From: DATAXV01 sp036272915
GTDB taxonomy: Bacteria > Chloroflexota > Dormibacteria > Dormibacterales > Dormibacteraceae
DNA length: 64,000 bases
Assembly: GCA_036272915.1 (NCBI GenBank)
Contig: DATAXV010000018.1
Span: forward strand, 1 to 64,000
Reading direction: 5' to 3'
How positions within the stretch are numbered: the first letter of the stretch is position 1; the number at the start of each line of letters is the position of its first letter. Both the position numbers and the translations under genes were made by a program. Shown piece by piece: positions 44,988 to 53,255 of the stretch. The notes below the pieces were generated by a model. The model made no database searches. It was not told where the DNA came from and saw nothing but the letters and a program-made list of their open reading frames with translations.

Positions 44988-45007
44988 GACGAGCGCTCCT
45001 TAGGTGC

Positions 45008-45217
45008 TCACGGCACTGGGTCGTACCCACCCCTCGCGAATGGATGGCATCTCGCCACACGCTTCAATCCCATCCACGATCCACGGATCCAGCCGTACCG
45101 CTCGATTGCCTCGTAAGTGTACCGAGAGCATGAGGGGACGTACCGGCAGGAGTTGCCCAAGACGGGCGACAGGACAATCTGATAGACGCGGATCGCGCCG
45201 AGCGCAACCCTCGTCAT
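45008..45217 (-). CDS. yidD: Membrane protein insertion efficiency factor YidD
   Basis: 69 residues. VYQIVLSPVLGNSCRYVPSCSRYTYEAI and GSWMGLKRVARCHPF carry the three conserved cysteines. It is a small membrane-associated helper of YidC. ATG 45217 overlaps the rnpA stop. Confidence 0.94.
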   Translation of the reverse strand: MTRVALGAIRVYQIVLSPVLGNSCRYVPSCSRYTYEAIERYGWIRGSWMGLKRVARCHPFARGGYDPVP

Positions 45218-45582
45218 CGCAAGTCGCCCGACCTGGAGCCGGGTAGCCTCTGAACGAACGCGCCTATGTCCCGCAGCAGTGCTGGCATCGGCTCGTCGAG
45301 AGCTCGAGGGCGCGCGATGAAGACCACTTCATAGCCTATTCCCTGGACTGATCCCTCCCAATCGTCAAGAAGGGATGTTCGCACCGCCTCGCGAATTCGC
45401 CGGCGGGCGCGATTGCGGCGAACCGCATTACCGACCTTGCGGCTGACCGCTACGCCGACCCGGAGACCCGGGGTCTCCGAGGTTCGGGCGAAGCCGACGA
45501 GGGTCCTGCCCGAGTACACGCGAGCACCGGACAGGATCTCCTGAAAATCCCGCTGACGCCGGAGCCGAGCCTTCTTCTTCAT
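45214..45582 (-). CDS. rnpA: Ribonuclease P protein component
   Basis: 122 residues. The RNR motif VGNAVRRNRARRRIREAVR and the N-terminal LRRQRDFQEIL are diagnostic. It assists the RNase P RNA in tRNA 5' maturation. It lies 19 bases after rpmH and overlaps yidD. Confidence 0.95.
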   Translation of the reverse strand: MKKKARLRRQRDFQEILSGARVYSGRTLVGFARTSETPGLRVGVAVSRKVGNAVRRNRARRRIREAVRTSLLDDWEGSVQGIGYEVVFIARPRALDEPMPALLRDIGAFVQRLPGSRSGDLR

Positions 45583-45601
45583 CTCGGCTCATCGGGGCCA
45601 G

Positions 45602-45739
45602 CTACTGCGGCGTCAGCTGGTGACGGCCCTTCTGGCGTCGGCTGTGGAGGACCCGGCGGCCACCTGGGCTGCTCATGCGAGCGCGGAACCCGTGGACGCG
45701 GCGCCGGTAGCGCTTCTTGGGCTGATAGGTGCGTTTGAT
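45602..45739 (-). CDS. rpmH: Ribosomal protein bL34, apparent ATC start
   Basis: 45 residues, KRTYQPKKRYRRRVHGFRAR then MSSPGGRRVLHSRRQKGRHQ, an unmistakable L34. The codon before Lys2 is ATC, not ATG; no ATG, GTG or TTG is available in frame just upstream. AGAGG lies 8 bases before that ATC, which is ideal spacing. The bases around the start (GTCATCAA) are the same as at the yidC start, 750 bases away. No standard start-codon search would find this gene. Confidence 0.92.
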   Translation of the reverse strand: MKRTYQPKKRYRRRVHGFRARMSSPGGRRVLHSRRQKGRHQLTPQ

Positions 45740-46195
45740 GACAGATACCTCTGCACGTGGAGACAGGCGGCTGCCCGCCGTTCAGGACAGCCCGGGAGTA
45801 TACCAGAGGCTTCGCCGCCCCCATCAGCCCCGGCGGCGGTCGACTCCAACGGGCGGGCCCGACGATGCCTTGCGGGAGGTTGCCGGCTCTGCTACGCTTG
45901 CGGCCGGGAAGCGGGACCATTCTCCAATGCCTTCTCTACATCGCAGCTGTGTCCCTACAACTACTTTGTACACCTGTGCCTAGGTGTCGCTTCCGAGGCT
46001 CAAATTGACGCGCGCGTCAGGACCCGGACCTATGCTCGTCCGGCCAGCTCGACGCTGCGCGTTTGAACACCAGCTCAAGAAGGAGCGATCGCGCAATGCG
46101 GCACGAGGCCCCCGCCTCCTCCGCAGCGGTATCGCGGCTCGGACACCGACGATCTCCGTTGCGGCCAGATCAGGAAGGGGGTCTTGTACGAGAGG

Positions 46196-46204
46196 TTATC
46201 CACA
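46196..46204 (+). promoter_or_regulatory. DnaA box (perfect TTATCCACA)
   Basis: Exact nine-base consensus box upstream of dnaA, 66 bases from the next identical box. Confidence 0.85.
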
Positions 46205-46261
46205 GGATTTCCCTCGGCCCCACCTGGTTGTTCAAAGCCAACGCACCTCAATTCAACGCCT

Positions 46262-46270
46262 TTATCCACA
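46262..46270 (+). promoter_or_regulatory. DnaA box (perfect TTATCCACA)
   Basis: Exact consensus box, same orientation as that at 46196, about 130 bases before the dnaA start. Confidence 0.85.
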
Positions 46271-46397
46271 GCTGGGGTAGGAGTGGGGATGGCTGCTGGG
46301 CGGCATCGACGCCGTCCGCAGAAGCACACCTCGCCTCGCGGTCTCTCTGGTCGCGACACGGGGACGTAGCAGCACTACCCAAGGAGATGGCCGTAGG

Positions 46398-47747
46398 GTG
46401 AACCGGGTTCAGATCTGGACGCAGGTCCAGGACGAGTTGCGCTTTCAGCTCGCCAAATCGAGCTATGACACGTGGGTCAAGAACACGACCCTCCTCTCCG
46501 CTGAGGGGAGCTCGTTCCGTGTCGGGGTTCCGAACAAGCTGGCCAAGGACTGGCTTGAGGATCGCTATTCAGGGCTCATCCAGGAGACGCTCCAGGCCCT
46601 GATCGGCGACGACGTCGACCTCTCATTCGTGGTCGCCGGGCGTGCTCACGCCGCGTCGACCACGGACGACGCGCCGGTGCCGAGCCCGATCGCGGCTGAG
46701 CCATCGCCACCGTTACCGGACGCGTACCTCAACGAGAGGTTCAAGTTCAGCAACTTCGTGGTCGGGAACAACTCCCGCTTCGCCCACGCCGCCGCCAACG
46801 CGGTGGCCGAGGCCCCAGGCGACAGCTACAACCCCCTCTTCCTCTATGGAGGCGTGGGTTTGGGCAAGACCCATCTCATGCACGCCATCGGTCACGCGGT
46901 GCGCACGCGGTATCCGAGCAAGAAGGTTCTCTACCTCACCTCGGAGCACTTCATGAACGAGGTCATCAGCTCGATCCAGAGGGCGCGGATGCCGGAGTTC
47001 CGCAACCGCTACCGGACCGTCGACGTGCTTCTCATCGACGACATCCAGTTCCTGGCCGGCAACAAGGACAGGAGCCGCGAGGAGTTTTTCCACACCTTCA
47101 ACGCCCTCCACGAGATCAACAAGCAGATCGTCATCTCGAGCGACCGCCCACCGCGGGAGATCAGCACCCTCGAGGACCGGCTCCGCTCCCGCTTCGAGCA
47201 GGGTCTGCTGGCGGACATCCAGGCGCCCGACTTCGAGACCCGGCTGGCCATCCTGCGCTCCAAGCTCGGCCCCAACCAGGCGCTCGTCTCGGAGTCCGTC
47301 CTCTCCTTCATCGCGTACAAGGTGCAGAAGAACATCCGCGAGCTCGAGGGCGCGCTGACGCGGGTCATGGCCTACGCCGTGATCCACCAGCGCCCGGTCG
47401 AGGACGACGAGGCGACCCACCTCCTTGAGGGGATCATCCCGTCCACCAGCCGGCCGTCGGTGACCATACCTCGCATCCAGGAGGTCGTCGCCGACTTCTA
47501 TCAGATCTCGATCGAGGATATGAAGAGCAAGCGTCGGGACCGGCACATCGTCTTCCCGCGCCAGGTCGCCATGTACGTGGTCAGAGAGGAGACCCCCTCC
47601 TCGCTCCCCACCATCGGCCAGGCCTTCTTCCGTGACCACACCACGGCGCTCCACTCGATCGAGAAGATCGCCAACGAGCTCAAGGATGACGGACGCCTCC
47701 AGCAGGACATCCGAACCATCCGCGAGCGGCTCTACGAGGACCGATGA
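46398..47747 (+). CDS. dnaA: Chromosomal replication initiator DnaA
   Basis: 449 residues with a GTG start. The domain I helix is QDELRFQLAKSSYDTWV; the linker is short and Pro/Ala-rich (about 75-105); the AAA+ domain has GGVGLGKTHLMHAIGH and VLLIDDIQFLAGN; the C-terminal DNA-binding domain carries RRDRHIVFPRQVAMYVVRE and FFRDHTTALHSIEKI. An AAGGAG lies about 11 bases before the start. It binds the boxes listed here. Confidence 0.97.
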   Translation: MNRVQIWTQVQDELRFQLAKSSYDTWVKNTTLLSAEGSSFRVGVPNKLAKDWLEDRYSGLIQETLQALIGDDVDLSFVVAGRAHAASTTDDAPVPSPIAAEPSPPLPDAYLNERFKFSNFVVGNNSRFAHAAANAVAEAPGDSYNPLFLYGGVGLGKTHLMHAIGHAVRTRYPSKKVLYLTSEHFMNEVISSIQRARMPEFRNRYRTVDVLLIDDIQFLAGNKDRSREEFFHTFNALHEINKQIVISSDRPPREISTLEDRLRSRFEQGLLADIQAPDFETRLAILRSKLGPNQALVSESVLSFIAYKVQKNIRELEGALTRVMAYAVIHQRPVEDDEATHLLEGIIPSTSRPSVTIPRIQEVVADFYQISIEDMKSKRRDRHIVFPRQVAMYVVREETPSSLPTIGQAFFRDHTTALHSIEKIANELKDDGRLQQDIRTIRERLYEDR

Positions 47748-48000
47748 CGACCTCTCACCGCTTCCACAACCCCCTGTGCACGACCCTGGGCAGGCCGGTG
47801 GGAAACGGCCGGCCCGGTCGATTTACACACCGTCCTTCCCACGACTCGGCGAGCAGTGCTCAGTTTCCGCCTAGCCTTATGCACCACCCCGCCGAGTTCG
47901 GTGCAAGTTCGGAATCCACAGTGTTCACAGGACCTACGGTTACGTCTACGAGAGATCTAAACCGAAGGAACAGTATTTGTGTGGGGATAAGGAGTCAGCG
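47748..48000. other. dnaA-dnaN intergenic region
   Basis: 253 bases without a gene. It holds several partial DnaA-like boxes (for example TTCCACAAC near 47762, TTTACACAC near 47822, AATCCACAG near 47916 and GTGGGGATAA near 47981) but no perfect one. It may be a secondary part of the origin. Confidence 0.5.
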
Positions 48001-49113
48001 TTGAAGATCACCAGCCAGCCTTCGAGCCTCGCTCAGGCCCTTCAGATCGTGTCCAGGGCAATCTCCAGCCGGAGCACCCTCCCCATCCTCAACAACGTCC
48101 TTCTCGAAACCACCGCGGAGGGTCTGGCGCTGACCTCGACCAACCTCGAGCTCGGCGTCCGCAAGGTCGTCCCCGCCGAGGTCGAGGAGGAGGGCAGCAC
48201 CACTGCCCCGGCCCGTCTGCTCGCGGACTTCGTCAGCACGCTCCCGCCTGAGCCGCTGGAGATGAGCCTCGACACGCAGACGATGACCATGGGCATGCGC
48301 TGCGGCCGCTTCGACACGCACCTCAAGTGCATCGAGGCCGAGGAGTTCCCGCCGACGCCGAGCCCGGACGGCGGTGACCGCTTCGTGATCCCGGTCGAGG
48401 AACTGCTCAGCGCCATCGAGCAGACCCAGATCGCGGCGTCGACCGACGAGGCCCGGCCGATCCTGACCGGCGAGCTGCTCCAGGTCGAGGGCTCGACCGT
48501 GACCCTGGTCGCCACCGACGGGCACCGCCTCGCCGAGCGCAAGCTGGCCGGCGGCACCGAGGGCCTGGACCTGCGCCTGATCGTTCCGGTCAAGGCCCTC
48601 AGCGAGCTGCCCCGCGCCTTCCGCAACGACGGCGGCGACGTCGAGATCACGGTCTCCGCGGCGCGCAACCAGATCTTCTTCCGTTCGGGCACCTCGGAGA
48701 TCAACTCCCGCCTGATCGACGGCAATTATCCGAATTATCCACAGGTCATCCCCAAGAAGAGCTCGACCGTGATCCGCCTCCCGACGGCCGATCTGACGCA
48801 GACCGTGCGCTCGGTGGCGCTCTTCGCCAAGGACGCCGCCAACGTGATCCGCTTCCGAGTCGGCTCGGACACCCTGGTCCTCAGCGCAACCACCAACGAG
48901 GTCGGCGACTCCAAGGCGGAGCTCCCGGCCGAGGTCGAGGGCTCCGAGGTGCAGATCGCCTTCAACGCGCGGTATGTGCTCGACGCCCTCTCCACGCTCG
49001 GCGGGGAGACGGTCGAGATCCATTTCGACGGGCCCCTGTCCCCCGGCGTGTTCCGCTGGCCCGGCGTGGACGGCTACCTGTCGCTGGTGATGCCCGTCCG
49101 GGTGGCGATGTGA
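48001..49113 (+). CDS. dnaN: DNA polymerase III beta sliding clamp
   Basis: 370 residues. The start is TTG 48001, 6 bases after AAGGAG; an in-frame TTG 24 bases earlier is less likely. SSRSTLPILNNVLLETT, ILTGELLQVEGSTVTLVATDGHRLAERKL and the C-terminal GYLSLVMPVRV are typical. A perfect DnaA box (48735-48743) lies inside the gene. Confidence 0.96.
   Translation: MKITSQPSSLAQALQIVSRAISSRSTLPILNNVLLETTAEGLALTSTNLELGVRKVVPAEVEEEGSTTAPARLLADFVSTLPPEPLEMSLDTQTMTMGMRCGRFDTHLKCIEAEEFPPTPSPDGGDRFVIPVEELLSAIEQTQIAASTDEARPILTGELLQVEGSTVTLVATDGHRLAERKLAGGTEGLDLRLIVPVKALSELPRAFRNDGGDVEITVSAARNQIFFRSGTSEINSRLIDGNYPNYPQVIPKKSSTVIRLPTADLTQTVRSVALFAKDAANVIRFRVGSDTLVLSATTNEVGDSKAELPAEVEGSEVQIAFNARYVLDALSTLGGETVEIHFDGPLSPGVFRWPGVDGYLSLVMPVRVAM
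48735..48743 (+). promoter_or_regulatory. DnaA box inside dnaN
   Basis: Exact TTATCCACA within the coding sequence; it may be chance or titrate DnaA. Confidence 0.5.
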
Positions 49114-49119
49114 CCACGC

Positions 49120-50217
49120 GTGCGGCTGGTCACGCTCTCGCTTCGGAACTACCGGAACTACGCCTCGCTGGATCTCGAGCCGGCGCCGCGGCTGAACCTG
49201 TTTCTGGGCGCCAACGGCCAGGGCAAGACCAACTTGCTCGAGTCGGTGGCGATGCTGGCTCTGTCCTCGTCGCCGCGAGCGCGCCGCGAGACAGAGCTGA
49301 TCGGGCCGGTGGTGCAGGAGTTGCGCATCGCGGCCGAGGTCGAGAGTGGTGGACGGCGGCACGAGGTGACGTTCAGCATCGTCGCCACGCCCGCCGCCGG
49401 CACTATTCGTGCTCGTAAGCGAATCGAGATCGATGGCCAGTTCAGCCGTGCTCTCGACCTGCCCGGGCTCTTCCGGGTCTCGCTGTTCTGGCCGGACGAC
49501 CTCAGCCTGGCCAAGGCGGGTCCCGACAACCGCCGGCGGCTGCTGAACCAGATGCTCGTACAGATCGAGCCCGGCTACGCGCTCGCGCTCAGCCGCTACA
49601 CCCGGGTCGTCGAGCAGCGCAACAGCCTGCTCAAACAGGTCGCTGCCCGAGAGCAGCCCATGGCCGCCCTCGACGTGTGGGATCAGCAGATGGCCGAGCA
49701 GGGTGAGGTGCTGGTCGCCGCTCGCCGGCGGGCGGTGGAGGACCTGGCCTGCCGGGCGGCGGCCGGGCACGCCGCCATCTCCGGCGGCGAGCGCCTCGAG
49801 TTGCGGTACCAGGGTCCGCCCGACGACCTGGTCGGCGCCATCGAGGCGGCCCGGCGCGACGACGTCCGCCGCGGCACCAGCGGCGTCGGACCCCATCGCG
49901 ACGACGTCGCCATCACCATCGGGGGCAGGGACGCCCGGGGATTCGCCTCCCAGGGACAGCAACGGACCGCGGTCGTGAGCATCAAGCTGGCCGAGGCGGA
50001 GGTGGTCACCGACCGGACCGGCGAGGCGCCGGTCCTGCTTCTCGACGACGTCCTCTCGGAGCTCGACGCCAGCCGGCGAGGGGCGCTGCTGGGCAGGCTG
50101 ACCGAGGCCGGCCAGGTGATCATCACCTCGGTCGAGGCGGATCCATTCCCCGAGGATGTCATCGAGCACTCCCGGGTCCGCCACATTGAGGCGGGGAGGC
50201 TGCGAGACGATGGATAG
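49120..50217 (+). CDS. recF: DNA replication and repair protein RecF
   Basis: 365 residues. Walker A is FLGANGQGKTNLLES, the signature is SQGQQRT, and Walker B is VLLLDDVLSELD. It is an SMC-like ATPase that helps load RecA at gaps. It starts at GTG 49120, 6 bases after dnaN, and overlaps dciA. Confidence 0.96.
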   Translation: MRLVTLSLRNYRNYASLDLEPAPRLNLFLGANGQGKTNLLESVAMLALSSSPRARRETELIGPVVQELRIAAEVESGGRRHEVTFSIVATPAAGTIRARKRIEIDGQFSRALDLPGLFRVSLFWPDDLSLAKAGPDNRRRLLNQMLVQIEPGYALALSRYTRVVEQRNSLLKQVAAREQPMAALDVWDQQMAEQGEVLVAARRRAVEDLACRAAAGHAAISGGERLELRYQGPPDDLVGAIEAARRDDVRRGTSGVGPHRDDVAITIGGRDARGFASQGQQRTAVVSIKLAEAEVVTDRTGEAPVLLLDDVLSELDASRRGALLGRLTEAGQVIITSVEADPFPEDVIEHSRVRHIEAGRLRDDG

Positions 50218-50503
50218 CCTGGGACGGATCCTCCCCGGGGTCGTGGCTCGGCAGCGCGAGGGCTCAAGCTTGATCGACTCGCACCTGACCCTGCTCCTTC
50301 GCCGCCTGCTCGGCGCCGAGCTTAGCAGCAGTCTGGGGAAGGTCGAGCTGCGCCGCGGCGTGCTCTGGGTGCGGACGCGGAACCCGGCGCTGGCGGAGCA
50401 GCTGCGCGAGGACGCCGAACTCCTGTGTAAGCGCCTGCGCGAGGAGGGTCACCTCGGCGGCCGCCTTCGCGAGGTCAGGATCCGACCCGATTACGATGGC
50501 TGA
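50210..50503 (+). CDS. dciA: DciA-type (DUF721) replicative helicase loader candidate
   Basis: 97 residues. LGRILPGVVARQ, LLRRLLGAELSSSLGKVELRRGVLWVRTRNPALAEQLR and ELLCKRLREEG fit the KH-like DUF721/DciA domain. DciA loads DnaB where DnaC/DnaI are missing; none is seen here. It lies in the usual recF-dciA order and overlaps recF by 8 bases. Confidence 0.85.
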   Translation: MDSLGRILPGVVARQREGSSLIDSHLTLLLRRLLGAELSSSLGKVELRRGVLWVRTRNPALAEQLREDAELLCKRLREEGHLGGRLREVRIRPDYDG

Positions 50504-53255
50504 GCCGCGGTCGGAGCGGGATCGCGCCTGCGTCGTCCTTGAAGGCCCGGCGCGGATCCTGGCCGGGGCGGGGACGGGCAAGACCAGCGTCATCGTCGAG
50601 CGGGTCCGCCGCCTGATCGAGGGTGGTGCCGAACCCGAGTCGATCCTGGTCATGACCTTCACCGAGCGGGCGGCATCCGAGATCCGGGAACGGATCCAGG
50701 CCGCGACCGGTCATGACCTGCCCGGCGCTGGCACCTTCCACGCGATGGCACTGCGCTGGCTTCGCGAGGATCCGCGGAGCGGGCTGCCCGCCCATATGCG
50801 CCTGCTCGTGGGCGCCGAGCGCTGGATCTCGCTCCGGGAGCTGATGTGGGATCTCGCCCTGCCCGTCTTCACCGAGCAGGAGCGGCCGGACGACGTCGTG
50901 CCCGATCTGCTCAAGCTGCAGGAGCGTCTGAAGCAGGAGCTGGTGCAGCTGCCCGACCTGGCCAGGTGGGCCGCGCGTCAGCGGGATCCGGAGCGGCGCC
51001 AGCTGAACATCGGCGCCGCCAGGCTCTTCGCGGCCCACGCCGATCTCTGCCGGCGCCAGGCCCTGGCCGACTTCGACGACCTGCTGCTGCGCGCGGTGCG
51101 CCTCCTGGAGGCCGAGCCGGACGCGCGAGCAGGTCTCCGACGCCGGTACCGGTGGGTCCTGGTCGACGAGTACCAGGACTGCAACGCGGCCCAGGAACGA
51201 CTGATCGAGCTCCTCGGCGCGCCCGCCGGAAACGTCTGCGTGGTCGGTGACGACGACCAGTCGATCTACCGCTTCCGCGGGGCCTCCCGGGCCTCGATGG
51301 AGCGCTTCCTACAGATCTTCCCGCCGGCCCAGACCCACACCCTCACCGTCAACTGGCGGAGCCAGGTCCACGTCGTCGCCGCCGCGCGCTCGGTGATCGA
51401 GCGCGACCGCGGCCGCATCGCCAAGGATCTCCGCCCCGACCCGGATCGGGAGGAGGGTCCGAGAGTCCGCCTCGCCCGGTGCCCCGACCGCGCCAGCGAG
51501 CAGAGGACCATCATCGAGCGGGTCAGGGAGCTGGCGGGCGAGGGTGTGCCGCTCGAGCAGATGGCGGTCCTCTGCCGGACCCACGCCATCGCCCTCGAAT
51601 TGCTCAAGGCCTTCGCCGCGGCCAACATCCCGGCCGTGCACTGGGCGTCGCAGGGCCTCTACCAGCGGCCAGAGGTCCGCGACCTGATCGCCTACCTGCG
51701 CCTCGTTCACGATCCCGGCGACCTCGCCGCCCTGGCCAGGATGCTGGCACGGCCGCCGCTCCGTCTCGACCTCGAGGAGGCGATGGCCCTGATCCGGGCG
51801 GCGGCACGGAGCGAGGACGAACCGGTCGGCCCGCTGCCGCGGCTGATGACCTGGCCGCCGACGGCGGAGTGGGCGACGATCGTGTCCGAGCTGAGCCTTC
51901 GCGCCCCCGAGCTCGGGGTCAATGAGCTCCTCTACGAGCTGATGGAGCGGACCGGGCACCTGGACGCGATCCTGCCCGAGGAGAGCGCCGAGCGCGAGCG
52001 GGTCATCGCCAACTCGGTGCGATTCGTCGAGCTGGTCGACGAATACTGCGAACGGCGGGCCGACCACTCCCTGGGCGTGTATCTGGAGCACCTGGACCTG
52101 GTACTTCGATCGGGCATGGACGAGGCCGTGGCCCGCGTCGAGGAGGCGCAGCCGGCAGTGCGGCTGATGAGCATGCACCAGGCCAAGGGACTGGAGTTCG
52201 AGGCCGTCTTCCTACCCGCCCTCGTCGAGGGCAGGCTCCCGCTGCCGCACCGGCCGGATCCGCTGGAACTGCCGGTCGAGCTGGTGCCGGCCGCGCCCGC
52301 CGGTCGGGAGGACCACCTGGCCGAGGAGCGCAGGCTCCTCTACGTGGCCATGACCCGCGCCCGGCGCTGGCTGCAGCTGTCCTGGGCGGAGCGCTACGAG
52401 GGAACGCGCCGCTGGCGGCCGTCACGCTTCCTGGAGGACCTCGACGCCGGCGCGGTGGAGGAGGTCCCGTTCCTTCCCGCCGCCCCGATGCGCGTGGTCA
52501 GCCTGCCCGACCCGGCCCAGATGGGCCCGCCTCCCAGCCTCTCGTTCAGTGCCATCAGCACCTACCGGGACTGCCCGCGGCAGTTCTGGTACCGATATCG
52601 GCTTCGCCTGCCATCGCTTCCCCGCGTCGAGGCACAGCTGGGCACGATCGTCCACGAGACGCTGCTCACCGCCGGGAAGCTTCGCCGGCAGGGCCGGCGG
52701 CTGGACGAGGAACTGCTGCGCCAGCTCTACGACGAATCCTGGGAGTCGGTCGTCCTCGCCGAGCCACGCCGTCGCCAGGTCATGGAGGCCCTCGGCTGGA
52801 GCCTCCTGGTGCGGTTCTGGGGAGCGGGAGGGCTCGACGCGGCCCCACTCTTCCTCGAGCGATCCTTCGCCGTCGACATGGACGGATGGGAGCTGCGAGG
52901 GGTCATCGACCGCGTCGACGAGGTCGGTGAGGGCGAGGACCGCCGCTGGCGGATCATGGACTACAAGACGGGGAAGGCCCTCCCCGCCAGCCGGCTCCGC
53001 CGCGACCTGCAGCTCGCCCTCTATGCACTCGGCGCCGACGCCGGTCTGGGCCTGTCACCGGTCGACCTGGAGATCGTCTACCTGCGCGACGGCCATGGCG
53101 TGACGCTGGAGGCGAGCCCGGAGCTGCTGGAGGAGGCACGGCAGGTCGGCGGGGACGTTGCCGAAGGCGTCCGGATGGGGTGGTTCGATCCCCGTCCCGA
53201 ACGCCGCCGCTGCTCCCTCTGCTCCTACCGCCTCACCTGCGAGGCCGCGCTGTAG
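50496..53255 (+). CDS. UvrD/PcrA-type helicase with C-terminal RecB-like Fe-S nuclease domain
   Basis: 919 residues. Superfamily I motifs: GAGTGKTS (24-31), VLVDEYQDCNAAQ, GDDDQSIYRFRGAS, VRLMSMHQAKGLEFEAVFLP and LLYVAMTRARRWL. From about residue 680 a PD-(D/E)XK nuclease follows: FSAISTYRDCPRQFWYRYR, HETLL, GVIDRVDE and WRIMDYKTGK. Four cysteines (YRDCPRQ plus CSLCSYRLTC at the end) match the AddB/AdnB-type [4Fe-4S] clasp. It is probably a double-strand-break end-processing enzyme, AdnB/AddA-like, but alone. It overlaps dciA by 8 bases. Confidence 0.9.
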   Translation: MAEPRSERDRACVVLEGPARILAGAGTGKTSVIVERVRRLIEGGAEPESILVMTFTERAASEIRERIQAATGHDLPGAGTFHAMALRWLREDPRSGLPAHMRLLVGAERWISLRELMWDLALPVFTEQERPDDVVPDLLKLQERLKQELVQLPDLARWAARQRDPERRQLNIGAARLFAAHADLCRRQALADFDDLLLRAVRLLEAEPDARAGLRRRYRWVLVDEYQDCNAAQERLIELLGAPAGNVCVVGDDDQSIYRFRGASRASMERFLQIFPPAQTHTLTVNWRSQVHVVAAARSVIERDRGRIAKDLRPDPDREEGPRVRLARCPDRASEQRTIIERVRELAGEGVPLEQMAVLCRTHAIALELLKAFAAANIPAVHWASQGLYQRPEVRDLIAYLRLVHDPGDLAALARMLARPPLRLDLEEAMALIRAAARSEDEPVGPLPRLMTWPPTAEWATIVSELSLRAPELGVNELLYELMERTGHLDAILPEESAERERVIANSVRFVELVDEYCERRADHSLGVYLEHLDLVLRSGMDEAVARVEEAQPAVRLMSMHQAKGLEFEAVFLPALVEGRLPLPHRPDPLELPVELVPAAPAGREDHLAEERRLLYVAMTRARRWLQLSWAERYEGTRRWRPSRFLEDLDAGAVEEVPFLPAAPMRVVSLPDPAQMGPPPSLSFSAISTYRDCPRQFWYRYRLRLPSLPRVEAQLGTIVHETLLTAGKLRRQGRRLDEELLRQLYDESWESVVLAEPRRRQVMEALGWSLLVRFWGAGGLDAAPLFLERSFAVDMDGWELRGVIDRVDEVGEGEDRRWRIMDYKTGKALPASRLRRDLQLALYALGADAGLGLSPVDLEIVYLRDGHGVTLEASPELLEEARQVGGDVAEGVRMGWFDPRPERRRCSLCSYRLTCEAAL

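Larger units (their letters stand above)
45740..46397. other. Probable replication origin (oriC), rpmH-dnaA intergenic region
   Basis: 658 bases with no credible gene between divergent rpmH and dnaA, the classical oriC position. It holds two perfect DnaA boxes, TTATCCACA at 46196-46204 and 46262-46270 on the plus strand, plus looser ones. A locally AT-richer patch around 45945-45975 could be the unwinding element, which is a guess. No parS copy is seen here. Confidence 0.75.

Noticed and set aside
46398..53255. Frameshift or split in the dnaA-helicase block
   Set aside because: All five genes read through in single frames with intact motifs.
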